DNA of 64,000 nt. Origin: Butyrivibrio proteoclasticus B316. GTDB lineage: Bacteria > Bacillota > Clostridia > Lachnospirales > Lachnospiraceae. The translations under genes were made by a program, and so were the position numbers. Location: the NCBI RefSeq assembly GCF_000145035.1, contig NC_014387.1, positions 3,490,805-3,554,804 of the forward strand, given 5' to 3'. Positions 18,146 through 26,519 of the stretch are shown in pieces; position 1 is the stretch's first letter; each line of letters starts with the position of its first letter. The notes below the pieces were generated by a model. It was not told the DNA's origin and made no database searches. It saw only the letters and a list, made by a program, of their open reading frames with translations.

Positions 18146-18931
18146 TTATTTCTCTGTCAGATACTTCATGGACGCATACACTCTCTGACCGTTATAATCC
18201 ACAAGCGCCCATGTCCCATCCGAGTTTACTGCTACTCTGTTTAACTCGGTTCCCTTTGGAACAGAAGTTACTATCGTTGAATCACTCTGAGAATTATCGA
18301 CGGTTCTGAGATTAAGTTTCTCAGCAGTAACGACAACAGTGTCATTCTTGTCGGTATATCCGGCTGGAAGCGCAACCTGAACAGTCTGCACCTCATCAGG
18401 ATCTGGTGCAAAATACTTATCATAAATCTTGACTTTAGCTACTATAGCAAGAAACGCCAGTATCAAAATACCTGTAATGATTGATGATATCCTTATCAGA
18501 AGCTCAATTGGGAATCCGCCTTCGTCCTCGGCGTCATCTTCACTGTCTTCATTATCATCCTCATCATATTCCTCGTCTGGTTCTTCATCATAATCCTCAT
18601 CCACAGGCGGTTTCTCTCTGTGATGAGTCCTCCTGCGAACAGGCTCAATAATTTCTTCGGGCTCTTTAAGTCTTTTTGGTTCCTCGTCCCGAACATCGTC
18701 AGTATCAGTATTTTCAGCTTTTTCTTCGTGCACAGGTCTTACAGACTTATGCTCCGGAGCTGTCTTTTCTTTATCCTTGGATAACTCCTTCTGTCTCTCC
18801 TGAAAATACTCTTCTCTTTCCTGTTCGTTGAAGAAATTGTATGGATCTTCTATCTGAATATCGATATCTGTTGTATCTTCGACGTTGCCTTTTTTCTTGT
18901 AGTCTTCAAAATTAGTAATCTTATCCGCCAA
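18146..18931 (-). CDS. Single-pass membrane protein with C-terminal SH3-like domain
   Basis: 261 residues. A long charged, Asp/Glu-rich cytoplasmic N-terminus (about 1-140), one membrane segment at about 146-168, and an extracytoplasmic bacterial SH3 domain at about 200-261 (AEKLNLRTVDNSQSDSTIV ... GTWALVDYNGQRVYASMKYL). Such domains often bind peptidoglycan. The start is TTG with GGAATAGGT upstream; no in-frame ATG exists in the N-terminal region. It follows trxA on the same strand. Confidence 0.8.
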   Translation of the reverse strand: MADKITNFEDYKKKGNVEDTTDIDIQIEDPYNFFNEQEREEYFQERQKELSKDKEKTAPEHKSVRPVHEEKAENTDTDDVRDEEPKRLKEPEEIIEPVRRRTHHREKPPVDEDYDEEPDEEYDEDDNEDSEDDAEDEGGFPIELLIRISSIITGILILAFLAIVAKVKIYDKYFAPDPDEVQTVQVALPAGYTDKNDTVVVTAEKLNLRTVDNSQSDSTIVTSVPKGTELNRVAVNSDGTWALVDYNGQRVYASMKYLTEK

Positions 18932-18972
18932 CGTTTTGTACCTATTCCTTTATAAAACTAAAATGCTGACCG

Positions 18973-19293
18973 TTAGGCCAGCACTTTATCTATAATTCCT
19001 TGTAATTTAGCCTTATTCAGTGCACCAACTGCTGTCTCAATAACTTCACCGTTCTTGAAAAACGCGAACATCGGAATTGACATTACATTGTACTTCTGAG
19101 CTATGTCAGGAGACTGATCAACATTGATCTTGCCAATCTTCATCTCGCCTTCATATTCGCCGGCAAGTTCATCGATAACAGGTGCCATCATCTTGCAGGG
19201 GCCGCACCAATCCGCGGAAAAATCAACGAGTACCGGAACTTTGCTCTTTAAAACTTCTTCTTCGAAATTCTGACTGTTTAAACTGTAGTCCAT
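18973..19293 (-). CDS. trxA: Thioredoxin
   Basis: Cytoplasmic dithiol-disulfide carrier. The active site WCGPCK is at about residues 29-34, with the cis-Pro segment MSIPMFAFF and the C-terminal GALNKAKL; 106 residues is normal. It starts 3 bp after the trmB stop, so the two genes are co-translated. GGGGAAG ribosome-binding site. Confidence 0.95.
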   Translation of the reverse strand: MDYSLNSQNFEEEVLKSKVPVLVDFSADWCGPCKMMAPVIDELAGEYEGEMKIGKINVDQSPDIAQKYNVMSIPMFAFFKNGEVIETAVGALNKAKLQGIIDKVLA

Positions 19294-19296
19294 GAG

Positions 19297-19947
19297 TTAC
19301 TTCCCCTTTCTGCTAACAATGTATTTGTAAATCGGGTTGCCTAGTGATGAGAACTTCTCCTCATATTCCGTCATTACATTGCCTTCATTCATAACAGGAT
19401 CATTATGAAGGTCTCGTGTAACTGCATCCAGGTTCCATCCAGCCGGCTCAACCTCTTCAAGGGCAAAATCAAACAGGTCCTTGTTATCAGTCTTAAATTC
19501 TACGACTCCGTCAGGCTTGAGAATTTTATCATACCTGCCTAAAAACTCTCTTGATGGAAGTCGTCTCTTGGCATGTCTGTCCTTGGGCCACGGATCTGAG
19601 AAATTGAGGTAAATTCGGTCTACCTCAGATGGAGCAAACACATCAGTGATGTTCTCGGCATCCATTCTAATGAAAATAACATTAGGAAGCTGCCTCTGCT
19701 CCTGCTTCTGTATTGCTCTCAGAAGTACACTGGAATACTTCTCGATACCTACATAATTGACATTAGGGTTAAGCTCAGCCAAATCCATAAGGAATCTGCC
19801 CTTACCCATTCCAATCTCAATCCGGATCGGGTTGTCATTACCAAATACTTCTTTCTTCCAGAGTCCCTTCTTGGTCTCGGGCTCCTTGACAGTATACTTA
19901 CTGTCAGCAATAACTTCTCTGGAACCTGCAATGTTTCTTAAACGCAT
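19297..19947 (-). CDS. trmB: tRNA (guanine-N7)-methyltransferase
   Basis: Methylates G46 in the variable loop of tRNAs using S-adenosylmethionine. The SAM-binding IEIGMGKGRFL motif, VNYVGIEKY and the tRNA-binding LNFSDPWPKDRHAKRRL segment are clear. 216 residues is normal. AGGATGAGAA upstream of the ATG. Divergent from the carboxypeptidase gene. Confidence 0.95.
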   Translation of the reverse strand: MRLRNIAGSREVIADSKYTVKEPETKKGLWKKEVFGNDNPIRIEIGMGKGRFLMDLAELNPNVNYVGIEKYSSVLLRAIQKQEQRQLPNVIFIRMDAENITDVFAPSEVDRIYLNFSDPWPKDRHAKRRLPSREFLGRYDKILKPDGVVEFKTDNKDLFDFALEEVEPAGWNLDAVTRDLHNDPVMNEGNVMTEYEEKFSSLGNPIYKYIVSRKGK

Positions 19948-19990
19948 TTCTCATCCTACCTAAAATTCTTATAATAGAATTTTACAACAT

Positions 19991-20019
19991 TTGCGACCAC
20001 TTGGAAAGTAGTGTATTAT
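19991..20019 (+). promoter_or_regulatory. Candidate promoter of the carboxypeptidase gene
   Basis: TTGCGA (19991-19996), a 17-bp spacer and TATTAT (20014-20019). It would start transcription at about 20026-20028, right at the ATG at 20029. Confidence 0.45.
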
Positions 20020-20028
20020 CTATATACT

Positions 20029-21477
20029 ATGAGACATTCTTTTTTCTTTAATACAAGGAAAATTGCATATAGAGGCCTTTTGAGTGTCATCACATTCATG
20101 ATATTGGCATATAGCCTTAGTTTCACCTCTTTTGCCGAAACCATCGACTATCAGGCAGAGGCTGAACAGCGTAAAGAGCTGCCTATTCAGAGCAACGAAA
20201 CCTCCGGTTGGCCAGAGGGGCCACAGATTGGGGCTGAGGCAGCTATTGTCATGGATGCTTCCACTGGTACAATCCTTTATGCCAAGAATATCCATGAAGA
20301 GTTGTATCCGGCCAGTACCACCAAGATCATGACTTGTCTGCTTGCAGTTGAGAACGCCAGTCTCAGTGATAAGATAACTTTTTCAAATGAAGCTGTATTC
20401 AGCGTTCCAAGAGATGGTTCTTCTATAGGTATGGATGTTGGCGAATCAATTACGCTTGAGCAGGCTCTTTTCGGAATCATGGTAGGAAGCGCCAATGAGG
20501 TTGCCAACGCTGTCGCTGAACATGTAAGTGGCAGTATTGATGCCTTTGTTAATCTCATGAACCAAAGAGCCAGTGAGCTTGGCTGTACCAATACTCATTT
20601 TAACAATACCAATGGACTTCAGGATGATGATCATTACACCAGTGCCTATGATCTGGCGCTTATAGCAAGAGCCTTTTTTAACAACGAGCTCTTATGTAAG
20701 GTCGGTAACACTCCAAGATATCACTTCACGGAGACTTCTACCCAGCCTGATGATTTTTATCTCAATAACAAACACAAGCTGATAACAGGTGAAGTCAAAT
20801 TTGACGGTATTATTGGTGGCAAGACCGGCTATACCGATCAGGCACGCGAGACCCTTGTGACCTGTGCAGAAAGAGATGGCGTCAAGTTAATCTGCGTGAT
20901 CCTCAAAGAAGAATCTCCTTCCCAGTTTACTGACACTGTTACTTTGTTTAATTACGGTTTTAATAATTTTACCTCTGTAAATGTAGCAGATACCGACACC
21001 AGATATATGCCTAATGATTCTCTTTTCTTTGAATCAGAAAACGATGTCTTTGGAAGATCTGGGACAATACTTAGCCTTAGTAAATCCAGTACGATCATAA
21101 TTCCCAAGACTTCTTCTATAAATGATACAGATTATTCAGTATCTTACGATTTGACAGAAGATGATCTTAGCAGCTCTCCAAGCGCCATTGCCAAGATATC
21201 TTATACCTACAATGGTGTTCCGATCGGCACTGCCCTTTTATGCTACGCAGCCCAGCGCGGAAATGGTAATTTTGGTGGCTCCGCTCACACGCATACTACA
21301 TATATCAACGTATATTATATTTTTATCTCGGCAGCCGCCTTCGTAGTCCTGATGACTATAATCAGTACTGTTTCGGCCAGAGTGTCCCTGAACAGGCGCT
21401 ACACAAGTAAAAACGACAGACTTAGATACAAACGCCGTAAAAGAGAATACAAAAAAGGAAAACTTCATTTTAAATAA
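20029..21477 (+). CDS. D-alanyl-D-alanine carboxypeptidase (low-molecular-weight PBP5 type)
   Basis: Trims the terminal D-Ala from peptidoglycan stem peptides. A signal peptide (about 1-37, ending near SFAETID) is followed by the serine active site STTK at 96-99, SAN at 154-156 and KTG at 265-267. A C-terminal membrane segment (about 427-450) with a Lys/Arg-rich tail anchors the enzyme, so it faces the wall. The start is uncertain: the ATG at 20029 has no ribosome-binding site, and a GTG at 20011 is an alternative. Confidence 0.9.
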   Translation: MRHSFFFNTRKIAYRGLLSVITFMILAYSLSFTSFAETIDYQAEAEQRKELPIQSNETSGWPEGPQIGAEAAIVMDASTGTILYAKNIHEELYPASTTKIMTCLLAVENASLSDKITFSNEAVFSVPRDGSSIGMDVGESITLEQALFGIMVGSANEVANAVAEHVSGSIDAFVNLMNQRASELGCTNTHFNNTNGLQDDDHYTSAYDLALIARAFFNNELLCKVGNTPRYHFTETSTQPDDFYLNNKHKLITGEVKFDGIIGGKTGYTDQARETLVTCAERDGVKLICVILKEESPSQFTDTVTLFNYGFNNFTSVNVADTDTRYMPNDSLFFESENDVFGRSGTILSLSKSSTIIIPKTSSINDTDYSVSYDLTEDDLSSSPSAIAKISYTYNGVPIGTALLCYAAQRGNGNFGGSAHTHTTYINVYYIFISAAAFVVLMTIISTVSARVSLNRRYTSKNDRLRYKRRKREYKKGKLHFK

Positions 21478-21486
21478 AGACATTAA

Positions 21487-21541
21487 AAAAGAAATCTCAT
21501 TCTATAGCAAATATGTTATAGGTAGCTGAGATTTCTTTTTA
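21487..21541. terminator. Bidirectional terminator
   Basis: AAAAAAGAAATCTCA pairs with TGAGATTTCTTTTT around an AT-rich loop with an inner CTATAGC/GTTATAG-like pairing. It separates the convergent carboxypeptidase and exonuclease genes. Confidence 0.85.
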
Positions 21542-21542
21542 T

Positions 21543-22478
21543 TTAATCGCTTTGTCTTTTCTTGATTTTTCTTTGTTTGACCTTCATGGCTTCAACATCT
21601 TCCGGCTGAATGAATTTACATGTCTTAACTACATATAATCTGCCATTTTCAGCCTTCTTGATCCTGACCTTGGACTTCATAAAACCGTGAAGCTCGCAAT
21701 AAGCTACAGAATAGTAATGCTTACTGTTTGGTGTAAACCATTTGACCTTACGCCTAATGTTGCGATGGCACAAATAGCACTTTGTGCTCATTATTTCTAT
21801 GTTCTCCAGAATATCTTCCTTGGAATCAAACTCCCTCGATATGTATTTGAAATAATTATCAAAGGTAATCTTGATCTCCTGTTTCCTGGTCTTGGGAGTT
21901 ACGTAGGTATCAAAGGATACTCTCTGAAGAACCTTATCTCCTAGCTTTCTGAATATTCTTGCTGTGTATTCAGCATCTGCAAGAGCTCTGTGGAAAGGAA
22001 TATCCTTATCCATCTGCATCTCATCAACTACAGTTGACAGAGCCTTTCTGGACTTGCCATCATCAAAGGCTATGCTATAGAGCTTCTGTACATCGTAAAA
22101 GGCAATTGGTCTGTCCGACAAAAGAGGCATTCCAAAAAAATCCAGATTCCTCTGAAATTCTGTCAGATCAAGTGGTCCCCAGCTGCAAAACTGTGGATCT
22201 TCTCCGCACCACTTAAGAAATTCATCGGCTACATCTGTAAATGGCTCACCACTCTCCAAGTCTTCCATAGTCAAGTGTATCAGCTTACCTGTGATCCTGT
22301 GCATCTGCTTGAATACCTGCGGTCTTATGAGTCTGGAAAACTCGCCGATCTTTTCTTTTTTCTCATTTAATTTGACTGCGCCAATCTCTACTATCTCGAA
22401 ATTAAGTGTCTTACCATTCTCTACTACAGGCGCATCTCCCTGGTTCCATTCCAGGTCAAATATAATGTAATTCTTCAT
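21543..22478 (-). CDS. DEDDh-type 3'-5' exonuclease
   Basis: 311 residues. The DnaQ-like exonuclease fold is seen in IIFDLEWNQGD (first Asp-Glu), the VEIGAVKL segment and the HRALADAEYTA motif with catalytic His and Asp. The extra C-terminal part (about 200-311) has CYLCHRNIRRKV, which could bind a metal or nucleic acid. It resembles the KapD-like group; substrate not known. It starts 1 bp after the esterase stop, forming a two-gene unit. Confidence 0.82.
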   Translation of the reverse strand: MKNYIIFDLEWNQGDAPVVENGKTLNFEIVEIGAVKLNEKKEKIGEFSRLIRPQVFKQMHRITGKLIHLTMEDLESGEPFTDVADEFLKWCGEDPQFCSWGPLDLTEFQRNLDFFGMPLLSDRPIAFYDVQKLYSIAFDDGKSRKALSTVVDEMQMDKDIPFHRALADAEYTARIFRKLGDKVLQRVSFDTYVTPKTRKQEIKITFDNYFKYISREFDSKEDILENIEIMSTKCYLCHRNIRRKVKWFTPNSKHYYSVAYCELHGFMKSKVRIKKAENGRLYVVKTCKFIQPEDVEAMKVKQRKIKKRQSD

Positions 22479-22479
22479 A

Positions 22480-23310
22480 TTAGTTCCAATATTGATTCAT
22501 CCAAGTAACAGCCAGTTCTGTCCATGGCTCGCACTGAGGAATTACTTCCTTGGCACTTGGGCTTTCTGTTATCTTATTTGCAAGAGCAAGTCCATGTCCT
22601 CCCACAGGGAAAATATGTAACTCTGTATTTATATTATATTTCTTTAGTGTCATTGCGAAAAGTAGAGAATTCTCAACAGGTACACTTCCATCTGTATATG
22701 TATGCCAGATAAATGTCCTTGGAACATCCTCGCAGGATACATTTTCAAGCGACATTTCATCTACAAGTTCATCGTACCTTGTCCCCAGAAGGTTTTTAAA
22801 TGAGTCTCTATGCGCAAATTCTCCTGATGTAATTACAGGATAGCACAGCATAAGTCCGTTTGGGCGAAGCTTTTCTTTATTATTATTGTAAGCATTTCCA
22901 AAAAGCTTTTCTGATATGAAATCTTTTTTCCAAAAGCATGCATAACTGGCAGCAAGATGTCCGCCTGCAGAACACCCTTCTACAACAATTGCATCTGAAT
23001 CCACATTCCATTCATCTGCATTATCTCTAATTATATGAAAGGCTCTCCCAAGCTCTAAAAGAGCTGTAGGATAAGTTGCAGGAGCACAAGAATACCTGAG
23101 AATTGCTGCGTTAAAACCCTTAGCCAAAAATGTAAGTGCCATTGGTTCAGCTTCTCTGTCTGATGTATAAGCATATCCACCTCCGGGACATAAGAGGATA
23201 AGCGGACGCTTTGAGAGTTTTATCTCTTTTGATTTCTCCTGAATATATACAGTAAGTTTTGCTCCTTCCAAAGAGCCTTCTTCTTTTATCAGAAATTCTT
23301 TATAAAACAT
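22480..23310 (-). CDS. Alpha/beta hydrolase, probable carbohydrate esterase
   Basis: 276 residues, no signal peptide, so likely cytoplasmic. The oxyanion-hole motif CPGGGYAYTSDRE and the nucleophile elbow GCSAGG are present, with the catalytic His probably in VGGHGLAL. This pattern is typical of acetyl-xylan/BD-FAE-type esterases that remove acetyl or feruloyl groups from oligosaccharides; the substrate is inferred. GGGGG site before the ATG. Confidence 0.75.
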   Translation of the reverse strand: MFYKEFLIKEEGSLEGAKLTVYIQEKSKEIKLSKRPLILLCPGGGYAYTSDREAEPMALTFLAKGFNAAILRYSCAPATYPTALLELGRAFHIIRDNADEWNVDSDAIVVEGCSAGGHLAASYACFWKKDFISEKLFGNAYNNNKEKLRPNGLMLCYPVITSGEFAHRDSFKNLLGTRYDELVDEMSLENVSCEDVPRTFIWHTYTDGSVPVENSLLFAMTLKKYNINTELHIFPVGGHGLALANKITESPSAKEVIPQCEPWTELAVTWMNQYWN

Positions 23311-23396
23311 TTATAACCCCCATGTTCAAGTTTATTTCTCATTCTACTAAAATATAAGGTGTATCAATGCATTTTGCAATATTTTCAAATTAAGTG

Positions 23397-23425
23397 TTGA
23401 CATTTTATATTGTGTGCAATATAAT
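23397..23425 (+). promoter_or_regulatory. Promoter and operator-like palindrome of the peroxidase gene
   Basis: A consensus TTGACA (23397-23402), 17-bp spacer, TATAAT (23420-23425). Inside it sits a perfect inverted repeat, TTATATTG-TGTG-CAATATAA (23405-23424), covering the spacer and overlapping the -10 box. A repressor bound here would block RNA polymerase; a MarR/OhrR- or PerR-like peroxide sensor is plausible but not shown. Confidence 0.75.
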
Positions 23426-23487
23426 TTAACTAAATCAAAACATTGTAACTAATTTAATTGCACATATATTATTTATGGAGGTCCAAA

Positions 23488-24030
23488 ATGGGATTTTATG
23501 ATTATTCTGTAACTGATGCTCAGGGAAACGAAGTTTCTATGGCTGATTTCAAGGGCAAGGTAGTTCTTGTTGTTAACACTGCTACAGGTTGTGGCTTCAC
23601 ACCTCATTACAAGGATATCGAGGCTATGTATGAGCAGTATCATGATCAGGGTCTTGAGGTTCTTGATATCCCTTGTAACCAGTTCGCTGGACAGACTCCT
23701 GGTACAGACGATGAGATTCATGAGTTCTGCCAGCTTCATTACAATACTAAGTTCCCTCAGATGACTAAGTCAGAGGTTAACGGTGAGGGTCAGCTTCCTC
23801 TTTACAAGTTCCTCAAGGAGCAGAAGGGCTTTGAAGGTTTCGGCAAGGGACCTGCAGCTCTTGCTATGAGTGTTATGCTCAAGAAGATTGATAAAGATTA
23901 CAAGAATAATCCTGATATTAAGTGGAACTTCACTAAGTTCGTTGTAGATCGTGAGGGTAATGTTGTAGCCCGCTTCGAGCCTACAGAAGACATGAAAAAG
24001 GTTGCAGAGTGTGTAGCATCTCTTATCTAA
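23488..24030 (+). CDS. Glutathione peroxidase family protein
   Basis: 180-residue thiol peroxidase of the GPx fold, most likely thioredoxin-dependent in bacteria. Motifs: VVNTATGCGFTPHY (peroxidatic Cys at about 36), DIPCNQFAGQTPG, and KWNFTKFVVDREG. The catalytic position is Cys, not selenocysteine. The start at 23488 is fixed by GGAGG; an upstream in-frame ATG would add a non-conserved leader. It has its own promoter and terminator. Confidence 0.93.
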   Translation: MGFYDYSVTDAQGNEVSMADFKGKVVLVVNTATGCGFTPHYKDIEAMYEQYHDQGLEVLDIPCNQFAGQTPGTDDEIHEFCQLHYNTKFPQMTKSEVNGEGQLPLYKFLKEQKGFEGFGKGPAALAMSVMLKKIDKDYKNNPDIKWNFTKFVVDREGNVVARFEPTEDMKKVAECVASLI

Positions 24031-24084
24031 TCTCCATAAGATTTGCGTAATTGCGATGCAGCAAAACACCCATTATATATTTAG

Positions 24085-24120
24085 AAACGGCTGAGCAGTG
24101 TTAAACTGTTCAGCCGTTTT
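24085..24120. terminator. Terminator after the peroxidase gene
   Basis: AAACGGCTGA pairs with TCAGCCGTTT around an AGTGTTAAACT loop, followed by TTTT on the plus strand; partly usable in the other direction. Confidence 0.85.
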
Positions 24121-24130
24121 GATCATTATC

Positions 24131-24751
24131 TTATAGTTTCAGCTTAGAAAGTCCGGCCTTTCTAAGTTCGATTGCCGCCATAAGAAAAGCTCCCTGTCCT
24201 ACAATATTGATTCCTTCTGCAATCCAGTTCCAGTAGGCTTTATCAAAATCTTTGGAAGCAAGATACCCCATACAAAGTGAACACACAAAATCAATTACCA
24301 GCAATACTATTATTGAAGGCCTTTTAAGCTTATGCGCAAGGACTCCAAGACTGTAGCATATCATGGCAAGTCCCACGATCATGAAACTGACCATAATAGC
24401 TGTCCCTTTAAATAGCACGGGCGGTACAACACACATGGCAGCATTTTCTACCTGCTTGTATGAGAGCATGCCTATAAGCCCTAACCCTGAAAGCAAAAAG
24501 CCAATAGAAATAACCGGAAAATACAAATTATTGAGTGCTTCAAAATCGCATATATTTGCTGCATATAACAATTTATAAAGAGCTTTCGAGACTCCTGCAA
24601 AAACTACATCCATAGTCCCTGTAGAAAAAAGAGCAAAAGCCCCTTTACTCATTTTGAAATACAGATCCCTCTGCAGTTTAACTGCAGCGACCGCGAATAA
24701 TATGACCGGAATGAAATCTGCCAGAGCCATAATAACGGTGTAATCCTTCAT
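24131..24751 (-). CDS. Six-span membrane protein of unknown function
   Basis: 206 residues with six to seven hydrophobic segments and no charged catalytic motif; family not recognised. The start at 24751 is preferred because GGAGG lies upstream (an upstream TTG would overlap that site). It is the last gene of the TetR-headed operon, 21 bp after the DUF1295 gene, so it may act on the same lipid or membrane substrate. Confidence 0.75.
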   Translation of the reverse strand: MKDYTVIMALADFIPVILFAVAAVKLQRDLYFKMSKGAFALFSTGTMDVVFAGVSKALYKLLYAANICDFEALNNLYFPVISIGFLLSGLGLIGMLSYKQVENAAMCVVPPVLFKGTAIMVSFMIVGLAMICYSLGVLAHKLKRPSIIVLLVIDFVCSLCMGYLASKDFDKAYWNWIAEGINIVGQGAFLMAAIELRKAGLSKLKL

Positions 24752-24787
24752 ATACCCCTCCAACAAATACCTTTTTCTAAAAAGACC

Positions 24788-25597
24788 TTACTTCCCCACT
24801 TTATTCAGATGATAAATAGGCAAAAATGGAATAATGATCGGAGTCTTATTCGCATAATCTATGTATTCCTGATTGTTGCCATAGTGCCCAAGCTGTCTCT
24901 TTTCCAGCCTCTGTGCTCCGTTAAACATAATGTAGACAATAGCAACATAGGCAATTATTGCCATGAGCCACTGGCCAATTCCTGTATAAGTTGTAACCCC
25001 GCTAATAAATACTCCTGTCCAGAAAATTATCTCCCCAAGATAATTTGGACATCTGACAATTTTATAAAGGCCCTCAGTAGCTACCATGTTAGGATTTATT
25101 TTTTTCTGAGCAGATTTCTGCTTGTCAGAAGCTGATTCAAGGATAAGCCCGCACACTGAAATTACCATACCAATCACAGGAAGGATCACATCCTTAGACT
25201 CATTTGCATATCTGTAGAACATAGGGCTTACCTGAATAGTATAAAGAACTGCTGAAAAAAGCCATATTGCTATGCTGACAAATACTGGTATTTTCTTACT
25301 TGCACCGATTTCCCCATTAAACGTTTTCCTGTATGCGGCGCTTTTTATTTCTCTATACAAAAGAAATCCAGATAATCTGGCTCCATATGCGATAAAGAGG
25401 ATCATCTGTAAAATGCAGAGCCACAATACCCCTTGTGTCCATCCATTTTTAAGTGCAATTATAAATGCGCATATACCGCCTCCTGCTATAGCAAAACCAT
25501 AACCTATAGAAAGAAAATATATATATTTGTAAAAACCTACTGCACACAGTACTAGACATACCAGGCAGATAATAAGTAAAGAATCCAGATGTAACAT
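24788..25597 (-). CDS. DUF1295 / steroid 5-alpha-reductase-like membrane enzyme
   Basis: 269 residues with about seven membrane segments. The C-terminal LYKIVRCPNYLGEIIFWTG and the YGNNQEYIDYANKTPIIIPF segment are the signature of the DUF1295 and isoprenylcysteine methyltransferase-like superfamily, whose members reduce double bonds or transfer methyl groups on membrane lipids. The exact reaction is unknown. It lies 16 bp after the SDR gene in the TetR operon. Confidence 0.82.
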   Translation of the reverse strand: MLHLDSLLIICLVCLVLCAVGFYKYIYFLSIGYGFAIAGGGICAFIIALKNGWTQGVLWLCILQMILFIAYGARLSGFLLYREIKSAAYRKTFNGEIGASKKIPVFVSIAIWLFSAVLYTIQVSPMFYRYANESKDVILPVIGMVISVCGLILESASDKQKSAQKKINPNMVATEGLYKIVRCPNYLGEIIFWTGVFISGVTTYTGIGQWLMAIIAYVAIVYIMFNGAQRLEKRQLGHYGNNQEYIDYANKTPIIIPFLPIYHLNKVGK

Positions 25598-25613
25598 TTT
25601 CCGCTCTCCTGTC

Positions 25614-26462
25614 TTATTTAGTAAAATTGTCCTTTATATACTGTTTGAAGCTCATTTCTCCATAAGTGGTATCTCCTACCATCTCCTCAGTAAGTGTCCA
25701 CTTTGAAAATCTTAAAATAGCCTCTTTGCCATTCTTTTTGAGCTTGTTAACAAATGCAAGAACATCAAAAAGCCAAGCAGGAGCTCTTTTTATAACCGGT
25801 GTCTTGCCAGCGGCTTCAAAGCACATATTGGCAATTTCTTCATAAGAATATGTCTCTTTACCACCTACGTTGTAAGACTTGTTATCATCAAGCATGTGCT
25901 TAACAATAAACTCACCAAAGTCCTCTGTTGAAATAACATTTGCATGAACCGGTTTTTTACCAAGGAGTGTAACCTCTCCTTTTTCTATCATTGGACGGAA
26001 TACCTTAACAATGTCGTAAAAGTATCCTGTTGGACGGTGGATTACATAAGTAAGGCCACTCTTTTTAAGCTCTTCTTCAAAAAGATATTTAGCGTGAAGC
26101 ATAGGAACCTTTGGAGCCTTATCTGCTTTGATAACTGAGATATAGGTAAATCTCTTAACACCGGCGGCCTTAGCCTCATTCAGAATATTAAGATTTCCCT
26201 GATAGTCGATATCATAGTTAGATACTGTTGCTGATCCTTTTGTAAGACCTACTGTTGTGATAACAACATCTGCACCATCACATGTTCCTTTAAGAGTTTC
26301 AGGCTTGGTTACATCAACCTTTTTAAATGTATATGCTTTCTCATCAACCCCAATATCTCTTGTCATCATATCCAGAGCCACTACTTCATGTCCCTCTTTG
26401 ACAAGTGATCTGAAAATATCTGCGCCAAGATTTCCAAAAGCGCCTGCAAGTACTACTTTCAT
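25614..26462 (-). CDS. NAD(P)-binding SDR/NmrA-type oxidoreductase
   Basis: 282 residues. The Rossmann motif GAFGNLG at about residues 7-13 is followed by DVTKPETL, TTVGLTKGS and RPTGYFYD, as in atypical SDR proteins of the NAD-dependent epimerase/NmrA group. Tyr/Lys of classical SDR catalysis are not clearly placed. AGGT site before the ATG. Third gene of the TetR operon. Confidence 0.85.
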   Translation of the reverse strand: MKVVLAGAFGNLGADIFRSLVKEGHEVVALDMMTRDIGVDEKAYTFKKVDVTKPETLKGTCDGADVVITTVGLTKGSATVSNYDIDYQGNLNILNEAKAAGVKRFTYISVIKADKAPKVPMLHAKYLFEEELKKSGLTYVIHRPTGYFYDIVKVFRPMIEKGEVTLLGKKPVHANVISTEDFGEFIVKHMLDDNKSYNVGGKETYSYEEIANMCFEAAGKTPVIKRAPAWLFDVLAFVNKLKKNGKEAILRFSKWTLTEEMVGDTTYGEMSFKQYIKDNFTK

Positions 26463-26519
26463 TTTCTTACCTGTAGACCTATAGGCTTATATGTATAGGC
26501 CTACTCTCCTTCCCCATTA

